Shown here: positions 54,235 through 61,596 of the stretch, one piece after another
How positions within the stretch are numbered: position 1 is the stretch's first letter
Layout: every line of letters begins with the position of its first letter
DNA from: CAYGTO01 sp964352815
GTDB lineage: Bacteria > Pseudomonadota > Alphaproteobacteria > Rickettsiales > UBA3002
Reading direction: 5' to 3'
Length of the DNA: 64,000 bases
Assembly (NCBI GenBank): GCA_964352815.1
Contig: CAYGTO010000006.1
Span: forward strand, 1-64,000
Notes under the pieces: model-generated
The model's database searches: none
Told to the model about the DNA's origin: nothing
The model's input: the letters and a program-made list of their open reading frames with translations, nothing else
Made by a program: the position numbers and the translations under genes

Positions 54235-54756
54235 TTAATTGCCTTCGGTCGCCCCATACGCACCAAAGACGCGCGCCAACTGTCCAGCGGGCGCTTGCGT
54301 GACCCCAGCAATACGCGTTGCCGGAGTGGAAATAAGCGCCACAATTTTCGCTCGCAATTCGTCAAGCGAAGGCATTGTCGCGAGCTTTTTAATGCCTTGC
54401 ACATCAAGTTGATGTTCTCCAAACGCTCCAGCAACCAGCTGAAGTTTATCATTTTCTTTTGCGAACACGCTGAGCGCTTTCGCTGCCGCCACCGGATCGT
54501 CCGAATAGGCAATCGCCGTAGGGCCAGAGAAAAGCTCTGTCAATGTTTCGTACGTGGTGCCTTTCAGCGCCAACTTCGTCAAACGGTTCTTCGTTACTTT
54601 GAAACCCGCGCCCGCTTCGCGCACTTTACCGCGCAATTCACTCATTTCTGAAACGGTCAGGCCTTTATAATGCGCCACAATCACGACCTGAGTGTTGGTC
54701 ATGATATTGGCCATATCGCTGACCCATGCTTCTTTTGCTGCCCGTTCCATCGCCAT
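54235..54756 (-). CDS. rplJ: 50S ribosomal protein L10
   Basis: L10, 173 residues, anchors L7/L12 dimers to 23S rRNA. It contains VIVAHYKGLTVSEMSELRGK near residue 28, FKVTKNRLTKLAL near 52 and a C-terminal helix for L7/L12 binding. In many bacteria L10 with L7/L12 represses its own mRNA; no such leader structure was worked out here. AAGGAG lies six bases before ATG. Ten bases separate it from rplA. Confidence 0.97.
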   Translation of the reverse strand: MAMERAAKEAWVSDMANIMTNTQVVIVAHYKGLTVSEMSELRGKVREAGAGFKVTKNRLTKLALKGTTYETLTELFSGPTAIAYSDDPVAAAKALSVFAKENDKLQLVAGAFGEHQLDVQGIKKLATMPSLDELRAKIVALISTPATRIAGVTQAPAGQLARVFGAYGATEGN

Positions 54757-54766
54757 GACTAACTCC

Positions 54767-55462
54767 TTACGCCGCTACGTCGTTGATATCGACCTGCACC
54801 CCAGGACCCATGGTCGAGGTAAGCGTCATTTTCTTCATGTACGTACCCTTCACGCCTGACGGCTTCGCTTTTTGCACCGCAGAGACAAAGGCCACAATAT
54901 TTTCCTTGAGCTTATCTTCATCAAAACTCACCTTGCCAATGCCCGCATGCACGATACCAGCCTTCTCGACACGGAAATTCGCCTGACCCGACTTGGCATC
55001 ATTCACTGCCTTCGCCACATCCGGCGTTACGGTGCCGAGCTTCGGGTTCGGCATCAGGCCACGTGGGCCAAGCAACTTACCAACACGCCCAACCAGCGCC
55101 ATCATATCCGGTGAAGCGATACATACATCGAAGTTCATTTCACCTTTTTGAATCATTTCGACCAGCTCATCTGAGCCTACGATATCTGCGCCAGCCGCTT
55201 TCGCTGCCTCCGCCTTATCATCTTTCGCAAACACCGCCACACACACTGTTTTACCCAGGCCATTCGGCATTGATACCGCACCACGCACCATCTGGTCGGA
55301 ATGTTTCGGATCCACACCCAAATTCAATGCCACTTCCACCGTCTCATCAAACTTAGTTTTGCTATTGCCTTTGATCAGCCTTACCGCATCCGTAAGCGAG
55401 TACACTTTTGCCGTATCCACTGCCTCAAGCGCTTCTGCCATACGCTTTCCTGATTTTGCCAT
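54767..55462 (-). CDS. rplA: 50S ribosomal protein L1
   Basis: L1 (231 residues from MAKSGKRMAEAL) forms the mobile E-site stalk and represses the L11-L1 mRNA in many bacteria. Signatures seen are KFDETVEVALNLGVDPKHSD near residue 33, GPRGLMPNPKLGTVT near 123 and the C-terminal KMTLTSTMGPGVQVD. The ATG lies one base after the rplK stop codon; a TTG four codons upstream lies inside rplK and is rejected. Confidence 0.97.
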   Translation of the reverse strand: MAKSGKRMAEALEAVDTAKVYSLTDAVRLIKGNSKTKFDETVEVALNLGVDPKHSDQMVRGAVSMPNGLGKTVCVAVFAKDDKAEAAKAAGADIVGSDELVEMIQKGEMNFDVCIASPDMMALVGRVGKLLGPRGLMPNPKLGTVTPDVAKAVNDAKSGQANFRVEKAGIVHAGIGKVSFDEDKLKENIVAFVSAVQKAKPSGVKGTYMKKMTLTSTMGPGVQVDINDVAA

Positions 55463-55463
55463 C

Positions 55464-55895
55464 TTACGCCTCAACCACTTCTAGGCCCATTGACAAAGCA
55501 GAACCACGGATCATTTGCGCCGCCGCATCCACATCATGAGCATTCAAATCTTGCATTTTCTTCTCAGCAATTTCCTTGAGTTGTGACTCAGTAATCTTGC
55601 CCGCAACCTTTTTACCCGGCTCAGACGAACCCTTCTTCAGCCTCACCGCTTGCTTTATGAAGTGGCTGACTGGCGGAAGCTTTGTTACAAAGCTAAATGT
55701 GCGATCCTTATATACTGTGATTACCACAGGAATGGGAGAGCCCGGCTCCTTATCTTGCGTTGACGCATTAAACGCCTTACAAAATTCCATAATGTTAAGC
55801 CCAGCTTGACCTAGCGCAGGGCCAACAGGAGGAGACGGATTCGCCTTCCCTGCAGGAATTTGTAGCTTCACATAGCCTGTAATTTCTTTTGCCAT
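55464..55895 (-). CDS. rplK: 50S ribosomal protein L11
   Basis: L11, 143 residues, forms the GTPase-associated centre with 23S rRNA and is needed for RelA activation. The N-terminal domain carries LQIPAGKANPSPPVGPALGQ with the flexible Pro-rich motif, and the C-terminal RNA-binding domain ends in AAQMIRGSALSMGLEV. It starts 96 bases after nusG. On the minus strand TTGCAA (55973-55968) and TATGAA (55951-55946), 16 bases apart, could be an internal promoter, but the -10 is imperfect. Confidence 0.98.
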   Translation of the reverse strand: MAKEITGYVKLQIPAGKANPSPPVGPALGQAGLNIMEFCKAFNASTQDKEPGSPIPVVITVYKDRTFSFVTKLPPVSHFIKQAVRLKKGSSEPGKKVAGKITESQLKEIAEKKMQDLNAHDVDAAAQMIRGSALSMGLEVVEA

Positions 55896-55991
55896 TGCCT
55901 ACTTTTTCGTGTGTATGTTTTCATAACTATTTTGCAAGGTCGCCATTCATACTAAAGGATTTTGAAATTGCAAGCGCTTTTTCGAATATTT

Positions 55992-56807
55992 TTAAGTGAT
56001 TTTCGACACCTGGCCATATTCGAGCTCGACCGGCGTTGAACGGCCGAAAATAGAAACAGAAACTTTCAGCTTCTGGCGATCATCATCCGCCCCTTCGACG
56101 ATACCAATGAACGAGTCGAATGGCCCTTCAATCACCTTCACCTCTTCACCGATTTCGAAGGTAATCGTACTACGCACCGAGGTCGCACCTTCTTCAGCTT
56201 GCTTGAAGATGGCATCAGCCTCTGCCTGGCTAATAGGTTGTGGGCGCATTCCTTTGCCGCCGAGGAAACCGGTCACCTTGTCCGTGTTCTTCACGAGCTG
56301 CCAGGTTGCATCGGTCATTTCCATTTTCGCAAGCACATAGCCTGGGAAGAAGCGCTTCTCTGTCTGCACTTTCTTACCGCGGCGCACTTCAACCACCTCT
56401 TCCGTCGGCACTTTCACTTCTTCAAACTTATCCGCGATGCCTTTAAGCTGCGCTTCATCCAAAATGGCTTGCGCCACTTTTTTCTCGAAATTGGTATAGG
56501 CTTGAATGATATACCAACGCTTTTTACCTTTGTTCCGCGCCGATGCCGCAACCCCTGCCTCTTTGGCAGCGATTTTTTCATCCAGCTCCTCGCGCTCAGC
56601 TTCTTCCATGGCATCAGCCATCGGAGACTCCGAATGCACAGCCGCCGCTTCTGCAGCATCATTATCTTCTTCAGCCGCAGGGCTCATTGGATTCTCTTCC
56701 CACGTATCTTCTGCGCCAGCTGCCGTTGCAATGGTCTCGTCTGCCACCACTTCGTCCACCGGGCGGACCTCGTCATTTTCCTGTTGTGCCTGTGTTTCTG
56801 CGTTCAT
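55992..56807 (-). CDS. nusG: Transcription termination/antitermination protein NusG with acidic N-terminal extension
   Basis: This NusG has 271 residues against about 180 in E. coli. The NGN domain that binds RNA polymerase begins near residue 95 (KKRWYIIQAYTNFEKKVAQA). It includes KRFFPGYVLAKMEMTDATW near 165, and the C-terminal KOW domain (VKVIEGPFDSFIGIVEG) binds Rho or S10. The first 92 residues are Glu/Ala/Asp-rich, apparently disordered and unlike the core. The start is ATG 56807, overlapping the secE stop in TGATG, with GGAGGAC as ribosome site. Confidence 0.95.
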   Translation of the reverse strand: MNAETQAQQENDEVRPVDEVVADETIATAAGAEDTWEENPMSPAAEEDNDAAEAAAVHSESPMADAMEEAEREELDEKIAAKEAGVAASARNKGKKRWYIIQAYTNFEKKVAQAILDEAQLKGIADKFEEVKVPTEEVVEVRRGKKVQTEKRFFPGYVLAKMEMTDATWQLVKNTDKVTGFLGGKGMRPQPISQAEADAIFKQAEEGATSVRSTITFEIGEEVKVIEGPFDSFIGIVEGADDDRQKLKVSVSIFGRSTPVELEYGQVSKIT

Positions 56808-57001
56808 CACTGTCCTCCAATACCTAAAATAGTCTGCACCCCGAGTGATGCTAAGTTATCGATAACCAAAAAGAAAATCGCGGCAAGAACGGTTAGCGCA
56901 AGCACCATCATCGTCGATACGGTGGTTTCTTTGCGTGTCGGCCACGTCACCTTGCTCGCTTCTTGACGCACTTCACGCGTAAATTTTGCTGGGTTTGCCA
57001 T
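56807..57001 (-). CDS. secE: Preprotein translocase subunit SecE
   Basis: SecE, 64 residues, is the short single-helix form typical of most bacteria. The amphipathic start contains FTREVRQEASKVTWPTRKET, the SecE signature. One membrane helix follows (VLALTVLAAIFFLVIDNL). It clamps the SecY channel. The start is ATG 57001; the longer frame upstream is basic and not conserved in type. It is the first gene of the operon through rpoC. Confidence 0.95.
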   Translation of the reverse strand: MANPAKFTREVRQEASKVTWPTRKETTVSTMMVLALTVLAAIFFLVIDNLASLGVQTILGIGGQ

Positions 57002-57117
57002 AATTCTTTCTTGTGCTCCTGCTCCGGACTGCTGTCCTGCGCAACGCGCCTCACGACTGCGTCGACTAAAGGCTCGGCCTGCTGGCCTCGAAGGTTTTAA
57101 TTTCCAAACATAAAAAC

Positions 57118-57136
57118 GCACACCACCAGGGTGTGC
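57118..57136 (-). promoter_or_regulatory. Stem-loop at the 5' end of the secE operon leader
   Basis: On the minus strand GCACACC-CTGGT-GGTGTGC forms a 7-bp stem followed by GTTTTTATG, which looks like a small terminator. It begins only about ten bases after the predicted transcription start of the promoter at 57148-57176. Confidence 0.55.
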
Positions 57137-57147
57137 TTCTGCGCTAG

Positions 57148-57176
57148 GGTATAGACCTGCTACTACATAAGTGCAA
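57148..57176 (-). promoter_or_regulatory. Sigma-70-type promoter for the secE-nusG-rpl-rpo operon
   Basis: On the minus strand TTGCAC (57176-57171) and TATACC (57153-57148) are separated by 17 bases. It matches the rpsF promoter in -35, spacing and five of six -10 positions. The secE ATG lies 146 bases downstream. Confidence 0.7.
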
Positions 57177-57237
57177 GCGGAAAATCATGCCTAATTGCGG
57201 GTAGACTAGCACGGCATTTCGGCGTATTATTACCTCT

Positions 57238-58113
57238 ATGAAGCGTAATGGTTTTACCCTCGTCGAAATTGCGATCGCACTGCTGATCATCGGTCTTATC
57301 ACCGGTGGAACACTGCTCGGTGCCGATCTCATACGTAATGCTGAACTTAAGACCATTCTGAAAGATAAAGAACAGTATACAGCCGCCGCTTATACATTTA
57401 AAGATGAGTATACCTATTTTCCTGGCGATCTGCCTAACGCTATTGATTTTTGGGGGTCGCTCGTGCCGGTTGTAAGCGGGCAGTGCAATCTTGTACCCTT
57501 AATGACGGGAACACTCACCCCCACCAGCGAAACAGGAACTTGCAATGGCGATGGTGACGGAAAGATTTTTGGCGGGTTTGGCCTCGAAAGCGGTCTCTTC
57601 TGGCAACACCTTAACAATGCAGGACTGATCGCAGGCACTTTTTCCGGTAACTCTATGAATGGTGGCGATGCACGCGATGCAGTTGGCACAGACCGCACTA
57701 TTAACCCAGACTCAGGCATTGGCGGCGGCGCACAATGGCATATCTCTTATGCCACAGGAATAGCAGGCACCACTCCCAATCTTAATATACTTGGTTCTTA
57801 CTTTGACAGTTCAACGCAAGAAGTATGGGATAAACATCACGGCAACTATTTCTATTTAGGCGGAATATTCAATCGTACTGGCGGCGGGGCGAATGATGTT
57901 GGCCACATTAGCGCCCGCGAAGCGTGGGGTATTGATACCAAAGCAGATGATGGCCGACCAGGGCTCGGCGCCATTTGGGCAAGCACCTTCTGTTCTAACC
58001 TCACAACGGTGGCCGCTTCTACCTCACTCAGCGAGGCACAGGCAAATACGGCTGTATACCAGCTTGATGATCCAGAAGAACATTGTGGGTTGTTTTTTCC
58101 TAATCTCTTCTAA
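57238..58113 (+). CDS. Prepilin-type N-terminal methylation protein (pseudopilin-like)
   Basis: This 291-residue protein begins MKRNGFTLVEIAIALLIIG, a type IV prepilin leader with cleavage expected between Gly5 and Phe6 and Glu at position 5 of the mature chain. The hydrophobic helix is followed by a globular domain with several Cys (SGQCNLVP, TGTCNGDGDGKI, STFCSNL, EEHCGLF), suggesting disulfides. The Gly/Asp-rich loop DGDGK may bind calcium. Most pilins are 150-200 residues, so this is long. No other pilus or type II secretion gene is nearby. It is divergent from secE. Function unknown beyond being a filament or surface protein. Confidence 0.8.
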   Translation: MKRNGFTLVEIAIALLIIGLITGGTLLGADLIRNAELKTILKDKEQYTAAAYTFKDEYTYFPGDLPNAIDFWGSLVPVVSGQCNLVPLMTGTLTPTSETGTCNGDGDGKIFGGFGLESGLFWQHLNNAGLIAGTFSGNSMNGGDARDAVGTDRTINPDSGIGGGAQWHISYATGIAGTTPNLNILGSYFDSSTQEVWDKHHGNYFYLGGIFNRTGGGANDVGHISAREAWGIDTKADDGRPGLGAIWASTFCSNLTTVAASTSLSEAQANTAVYQLDDPEEHCGLFFPNLF

Positions 58114-58165
58114 AGATTCGCACTATTCTGGCGCATGACGCCATACAGACAGATAGAACATACCA

Positions 58166-59440
58166 ATGAAACGATTTGGCACCCAAGAACGCGTCGCATG
58201 GCTGTATCTCGATATGAACAGCTATTTCGCCAGCGTTGAGCAGCAAATTCAGCCGCAGTTGCGCGGCAAGCCCGTGGCCGTCGTACCAGTGGAATCTGAT
58301 GCGACCTGCGCGATTGCCGCGAGCTATGAGGCCAAAGCGTACGGCGTGAAGACCGGCACCAAAATCTATGAGGCCAAAAAGATGTGCCCCGGCCTGATCT
58401 GCGTGCCCGCCCGCCACGACGCGTATGTTGAATATCATGACCGGTTCCTAAAAAGCATCGACCGCCTGATTCCCGTTCATACCGTCTATTCGATTGATGA
58501 GGTGGCCTGCGAGCTACAAGGGGTGCAATGCACGCCAGAAGGCGGCGTCGCCCTCGCCCGCGCCATTAAAACACAGCTACAGCAAGATATTGGCGCCTAT
58601 ATTCGCTGCTCGATTGGCCTCTCGAGCAACCGGCTGCTCGCCAAAATCGCGGCTGAGACAGAAAAACCCGATGGGCTGGTGATCATGGCGCCGGATGGGC
58701 TGTGCGACGCGCTCGAAGACAAACCGCTTACCACCCTGCCCGGCATCGGCGCTGGCATGGAAGCGCGCCTCAGCAAGGCAGGCATCTGGAGCATTGACCA
58801 ACTTATAGCCCTCTCGCCGAAACATATGCGCACGCTCTGGGGCGGCGTGGGCGGTGAGCGCTATTACTATAGCTTGCGCGGCGTGCAGCTACCCGAGCAG
58901 GAAACCCAGAAACGCACTGTCGGCCATAGCCATGTGCTCGACCCGAACTGGCGGCCGCGGGAGATGGCCTGCTATGTCGCCCGCCGCCTGACGCTCAAAG
59001 CCGCAAGCCGACTACGCCGCTTTGAGCTGGAGGCGAGTAAGCTCACCCTCAGCCTGCGCATTGAGCATGGCCCGCGTGTGGCCGCAGAAGCCCGATTCGA
59101 CCCGGCCTACGACACCATCACCCTGATGCGGCGATTGATGGCGCTGTGGCATGGGCTGATCGAAGCCTATCGGCCTGAACGCATCAAGAAAATTGCCGTG
59201 ACCCTGCATGGTTTATGCGAGCCAGACACCTGCCAGGACGATCTGTTCGCCTCCGAAACAGTGACCGAGATACAAAGAAAAAAGCGCCATGAACAGCTGT
59301 CGCGCGCGATGGACACACTGAACAGCCGCTATGGCCGCGACACTATCACAATGGGCGGTGCTCCCAAAGAATTCCTACGCTTCTCGGGCACCAAAATCGC
59401 CTTCGCGCGCATTCCCGATAAGGAAGAGTTTTATGAGTAA
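58166..59440 (+). CDS. Y-family DNA polymerase (DinB/UmuC-like)
   Basis: This 424-residue translesion polymerase has the first catalytic Asp16 in YLDMNSYFASVE, where Phe21 is the likely steric gate. The second catalytic pair is in YSIDEVACEL near residue 110. The helix-hairpin-helix thumb (LTTLPGIGAGMEARLSKAG, near 195) and little-finger domain follow, with a basic tail. DinB-type enzymes have YSIDEAFLDL at the second site, so this is a divergent branch. No imuA, imuB or dnaE2 partner and no clear LexA box are seen beside it. Lesion specificity is not predictable. Confidence 0.88.
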   Translation: MKRFGTQERVAWLYLDMNSYFASVEQQIQPQLRGKPVAVVPVESDATCAIAASYEAKAYGVKTGTKIYEAKKMCPGLICVPARHDAYVEYHDRFLKSIDRLIPVHTVYSIDEVACELQGVQCTPEGGVALARAIKTQLQQDIGAYIRCSIGLSSNRLLAKIAAETEKPDGLVIMAPDGLCDALEDKPLTTLPGIGAGMEARLSKAGIWSIDQLIALSPKHMRTLWGGVGGERYYYSLRGVQLPEQETQKRTVGHSHVLDPNWRPREMACYVARRLTLKAASRLRRFELEASKLTLSLRIEHGPRVAAEARFDPAYDTITLMRRLMALWHGLIEAYRPERIKKIAVTLHGLCEPDTCQDDLFASETVTEIQRKKRHEQLSRAMDTLNSRYGRDTITMGGAPKEFLRFSGTKIAFARIPDKEEFYE

Positions 59441-59456
59441 GGTTGGATAAAATACG

Positions 59457-59482
59457 AGATCCCGGCCTTCGCCGGGATGACA
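59457..59482. repeat. Dispersed palindromic repeat, short form
   Basis: GAGATCCCGGC-CTTC-GCCGGGATGAC forms a perfect 8-bp stem (ATCCCGGC/GCCGGGAT) with the family's GATGAC end. It is nearly the same as the hairpin at 60782-60803. Confidence 0.7.
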
Positions 59483-59650
59483 CATTTAGAATCAAAAGCC
59501 TATTCTCATGCGATGCACCACATATCATGTCTAAACGCACGAGACGGACGTCGAAAATGGTGCCTTATGAGCATTGGAGCGCAGCGTACTAAAGGGTACG
59601 TGAGCACCAACGCGCAGAAAGGCGACATTTGCAGACACCGTATGGTGGGT
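59483..59650. other. Intergenic stretch with an imperfect palindrome, function unknown
   Basis: I see no gene here. GAGCGCAGCGTAC-TAAAG-GGTACGTGAGC (about 59578-59608) forms an imperfect hairpin. A 21-codon frame (MSKRTRRTSKMVPYEHW and onward, from 59528) ends within it and is probably chance. It may belong to a further repeat type with only one copy in the window. Confidence 0.5.
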
Positions 59651-59980
59651 TTATTGCGCGAGGCCGGCAAACATTTGCTCCTCTTCCATATACTCGACAT
59701 CTGCCAGCATATGCACACCCATCACCATGGGATCGGATTCGGAGAGAACAATCAGATTAAAGGAGACGGCCACAGCGAGCGCCGCCGCCATCATGCCGCC
59801 GCAACAATATAGATGAAACTTCTTACTCGTCAGAAAGTCCCAGCGATTATCATTCGCTGCCTGAAGTTCGCGCGGCTGAGCGGTGACATGGGCAAGCAAA
59901 CGCGCCTCGAAGCCACTATCCGGCTCGGGGATCGCTAGCCCATCCATCTGATTCTTCACATCTGCATCCATCATTCTCAT
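59651..59980 (-). CDS. Small single-pass membrane protein, putative anti-sigma factor
   Basis: This protein has about 109 residues. A cytoplasmic N-terminal half (GFEARLLAHV, AANDNRWDF) precedes one membrane helix (YCCGGMMAAALAVAVSFNLIVL) and a short acidic outer tail (MLADVEYMEEEQMF). It begins about 13 bases after the stop of the ECF sigma factor gene on the same strand. That order, size and topology fit an anti-sigma factor that holds the sigma at the membrane. No zinc-binding HxxxCxxC motif is present, so the assignment is by position only. ATG candidates lie at 59980, 59974 and 59971. Confidence 0.6.
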   Translation of the reverse strand: MRMMDADVKNQMDGLAIPEPDSGFEARLLAHVTAQPRELQAANDNRWDFLTSKKFHLYCCGGMMAAALAVAVSFNLIVLSESDPMVMGVHMLADVEYMEEEQMFAGLAQ

Positions 59981-59993
59981 TTCTCTCAACCAC

Positions 59994-60560
59994 TTACCCG
60001 TGAGTGACCGCAGTTTGGTCTTCTATATACGATCGTAATGCGGTTTTCCCGCGCACCAAAAGCGACTCGAGCGCTTTCAGGGAAACCCCCATCATTTCCG
60101 CAATCTCCGCCTGTTTCATCTCGCCATAATAGACATAGGTCAGCGCCATACGTTGGCGCTCGGGCAGTGATTCGAGCGCTTGACGCACCTCCTCTGCCTC
60201 TTGGCCCTTCTGCATCGCCCACTCTTGGTCGATGCGCTCATCCTTAATATCAAATTCGGGCTTTAAAGGCACCACCTTATGTTCTTTGCGGCGGGTGATA
60301 TCGATCGCAGCATTATGAACAATACGGTGGAACCAGGTGGTGAATTTCGCACCTTTGCCCTCTTCCCAGCGCGCTTTACCGGTCCACAGCTTCACAAACG
60401 CTTCTTGCACCACATCTTCAGCATGTTCTTGATTGAGCACCACGCGATACGCCACCGCATAGAATTGACGGCTGTGACGCTCGATCAGTGCGCGCAGCGC
60501 ACTCTCGTCACCTTGACATGCTTGGCTCGCGCATTGTTCGTCGGATGTCTCTACGCTCAT
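59994..60560 (-). CDS. ECF-type RNA polymerase sigma factor
   Basis: This 188-residue sigma factor has region 2 near residue 45-80 (HAEDVVQEAFVKLW, FTTWFHRIVHNAAIDITRRK) and region 4 near 135 (LPERQRMALTYVYYGEMKQA, then EIAEMMGVSLKALESLLVRG). Regions 1 and 3 are absent, as in ECF factors. The start is ATG 60560 with AAAGGAA six bases upstream; an ATG at 60593 lacks a ribosome site. It is followed by the probable anti-sigma gene. Its target promoters are not identifiable here; the secreted Lys/Glu-rich gene upstream is one possible target. Confidence 0.93.
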   Translation of the reverse strand: MSVETSDEQCASQACQGDESALRALIERHSRQFYAVAYRVVLNQEHAEDVVQEAFVKLWTGKARWEEGKGAKFTTWFHRIVHNAAIDITRRKEHKVVPLKPEFDIKDERIDQEWAMQKGQEAEEVRQALESLPERQRMALTYVYYGEMKQAEIAEMMGVSLKALESLLVRGKTALRSYIEDQTAVTHG

Positions 60561-60628
60561 ACGGGTTCCTTTGATCTCGTATATAACGGCCATAGTGGCG
60601 GAAGTACAGCGTTAACAGCCCCGAACCT

Positions 60629-60715
60629 GTCACCCCGCTTTCATGACGGGGTCTGGGGGCCACACCCTCGATCACCGCATTACGCTCCAGACACCGCGGG
60701 CAGGTGCGGGGTGAC
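60629..60715. repeat. Dispersed palindromic repeat
   Basis: The ends are a perfect 10-bp inverted repeat, GTCACCCCGC (60629-60638) and GCGGGGTGAC (60706-60715), with smaller hairpins such as CCCCGCTTTCATGACGGGG inside. It lies in the 260-base space between the ECF sigma and the Lys/Glu-rich gene. Confidence 0.75.
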
Positions 60716-60742
60716 GCTTAGATGAAACTATCTACCACTTGC

Positions 60743-60803
60743 AACCCCGTTGAAAAACGGGGTCTACTACGAGATGGCTCGAGATCCCGGCTTTCGCCGG
60801 GAT
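60743..60803. repeat. Dispersed palindromic repeats, two hairpins
   Basis: AACCCCGTT-GAAA-AACGGGGT (60743-60763) and GATCCCGGC-TTTC-GCCGGGAT (60782-60803) form two stems. The second matches the element at 59457. It lies just after the stop of the Lys/Glu-rich gene. Confidence 0.7.
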
Positions 60804-60820
60804 TGCGTTTTATGTAAGCG

Positions 60821-61162
60821 CTATTCCGCATCCGGACGTGGGCCTTTGCCCGCTTTACGCTTTTCCATTTTCTTTTCAACATAGCTGATCTTTTCATCGT
60901 CGCTCATCGTTTCCCATTTCGCTTCCATCTTCTGCATGCGCTCTTCACGGTGCTGTTCGATCATTTCGAGCTTTTCTTCTTTACCCATCGCCTCCCATTT
61001 CGCTTTACGCTCCGCGCGAAATGCTTTCTTCTCTTCTTTGCTCATCGCTTCCCATTTCGCTTTATCCACGCCAGGCGGCACTTTGCCTTCCGCATAGGCG
61101 TTCGGTGCAAGCGCGAGTGCAGCGACCATCGCGCTGCTCATCATAAGGGTACGTAATTTCAT
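60821..61162 (-). CDS. Secreted Lys/Glu-rich repeat protein
   Basis: This 113-residue precursor has the signal peptide MKLRTLMMSSAMVAALALAPNAYA. The mature part is almost all charged helix with a repeated unit: KWEAMSKEEKKAF, KWEAMGKEEKLEM and KWETMSDDEKISY, spaced about 18 and 28 residues. The repeats would make an amphipathic helix, somewhat like small periplasmic stress proteins, but I recognise no family. AAGGAGGATC is a strong ribosome site. It lies upstream of the ECF sigma gene on the same strand, so it may be part of the same stress response; this is inference. Confidence 0.7.
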   Translation of the reverse strand: MKLRTLMMSSAMVAALALAPNAYAEGKVPPGVDKAKWEAMSKEEKKAFRAERKAKWEAMGKEEKLEMIEQHREERMQKMEAKWETMSDDEKISYVEKKMEKRKAGKGPRPDAE

Positions 61163-61444
61163 AAGATCCTCCTTGTTAGATCAATAGGTTACATGGGTAA
61201 CACAGGGTGAGCCTGCATCACTGTATGACATTGATGTAATGTCCATACTTATCCTACGCAAGGGGGCGATGATTCCTTCGGCGCTGCGCCATGACATTTT
61301 ATCCACGAGGATAAGGGGGCTAATCGCCTGAAGGATCAGCCAGAAGTGACCCTCTGCAATTCACAGCTTTTTCCCGATTGCCAAGGCACTGGGCCTATGG
61401 TCCTATCGCTTTCGCCCGGTTCAGAGAGTGAGTCATTACGATCT

Positions 61445-61460
61445 ACCCTATATATAGAAG
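61445..61460. promoter_or_regulatory. NrdR-box-like site 1
   Basis: ACCCTATATATAGAAG resembles the NrdR box pattern ACACTATATATAGTGT, with a perfect CTATATATAG core. It is 311 bases before nrdA and 43 bases, about four helical turns, from site 2. Confidence 0.55.
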
Positions 61461-61487
61461 TGTCGATGGTGGCGACATCCTCGTAAT

Positions 61488-61503
61488 CAACTATATATAG
61501 TAT
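61488..61503. promoter_or_regulatory. NrdR-box-like site 2
   Basis: CAACTATATATAGTAT has the same CTATATATAG core and ends closer to the consensus (AGTxT). Paired NrdR boxes a whole number of turns apart are the usual arrangement upstream of nrd genes. Confidence 0.6.
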
Positions 61504-61596
61504 TCTATAACGCGACTCACCCACATATTGTGGTAATTTCGGAAGCGTAAGGATAGATCTCACAGATGACTAACATTCTGATCGGGAACTATAATT

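Noticed and set aside
61336..61563. 75-codon minus-strand frame upstream of nrdA
   Set aside because: No ribosome site, no recognisable motif, and it covers two NrdR-like boxes, which better explain the sequence.
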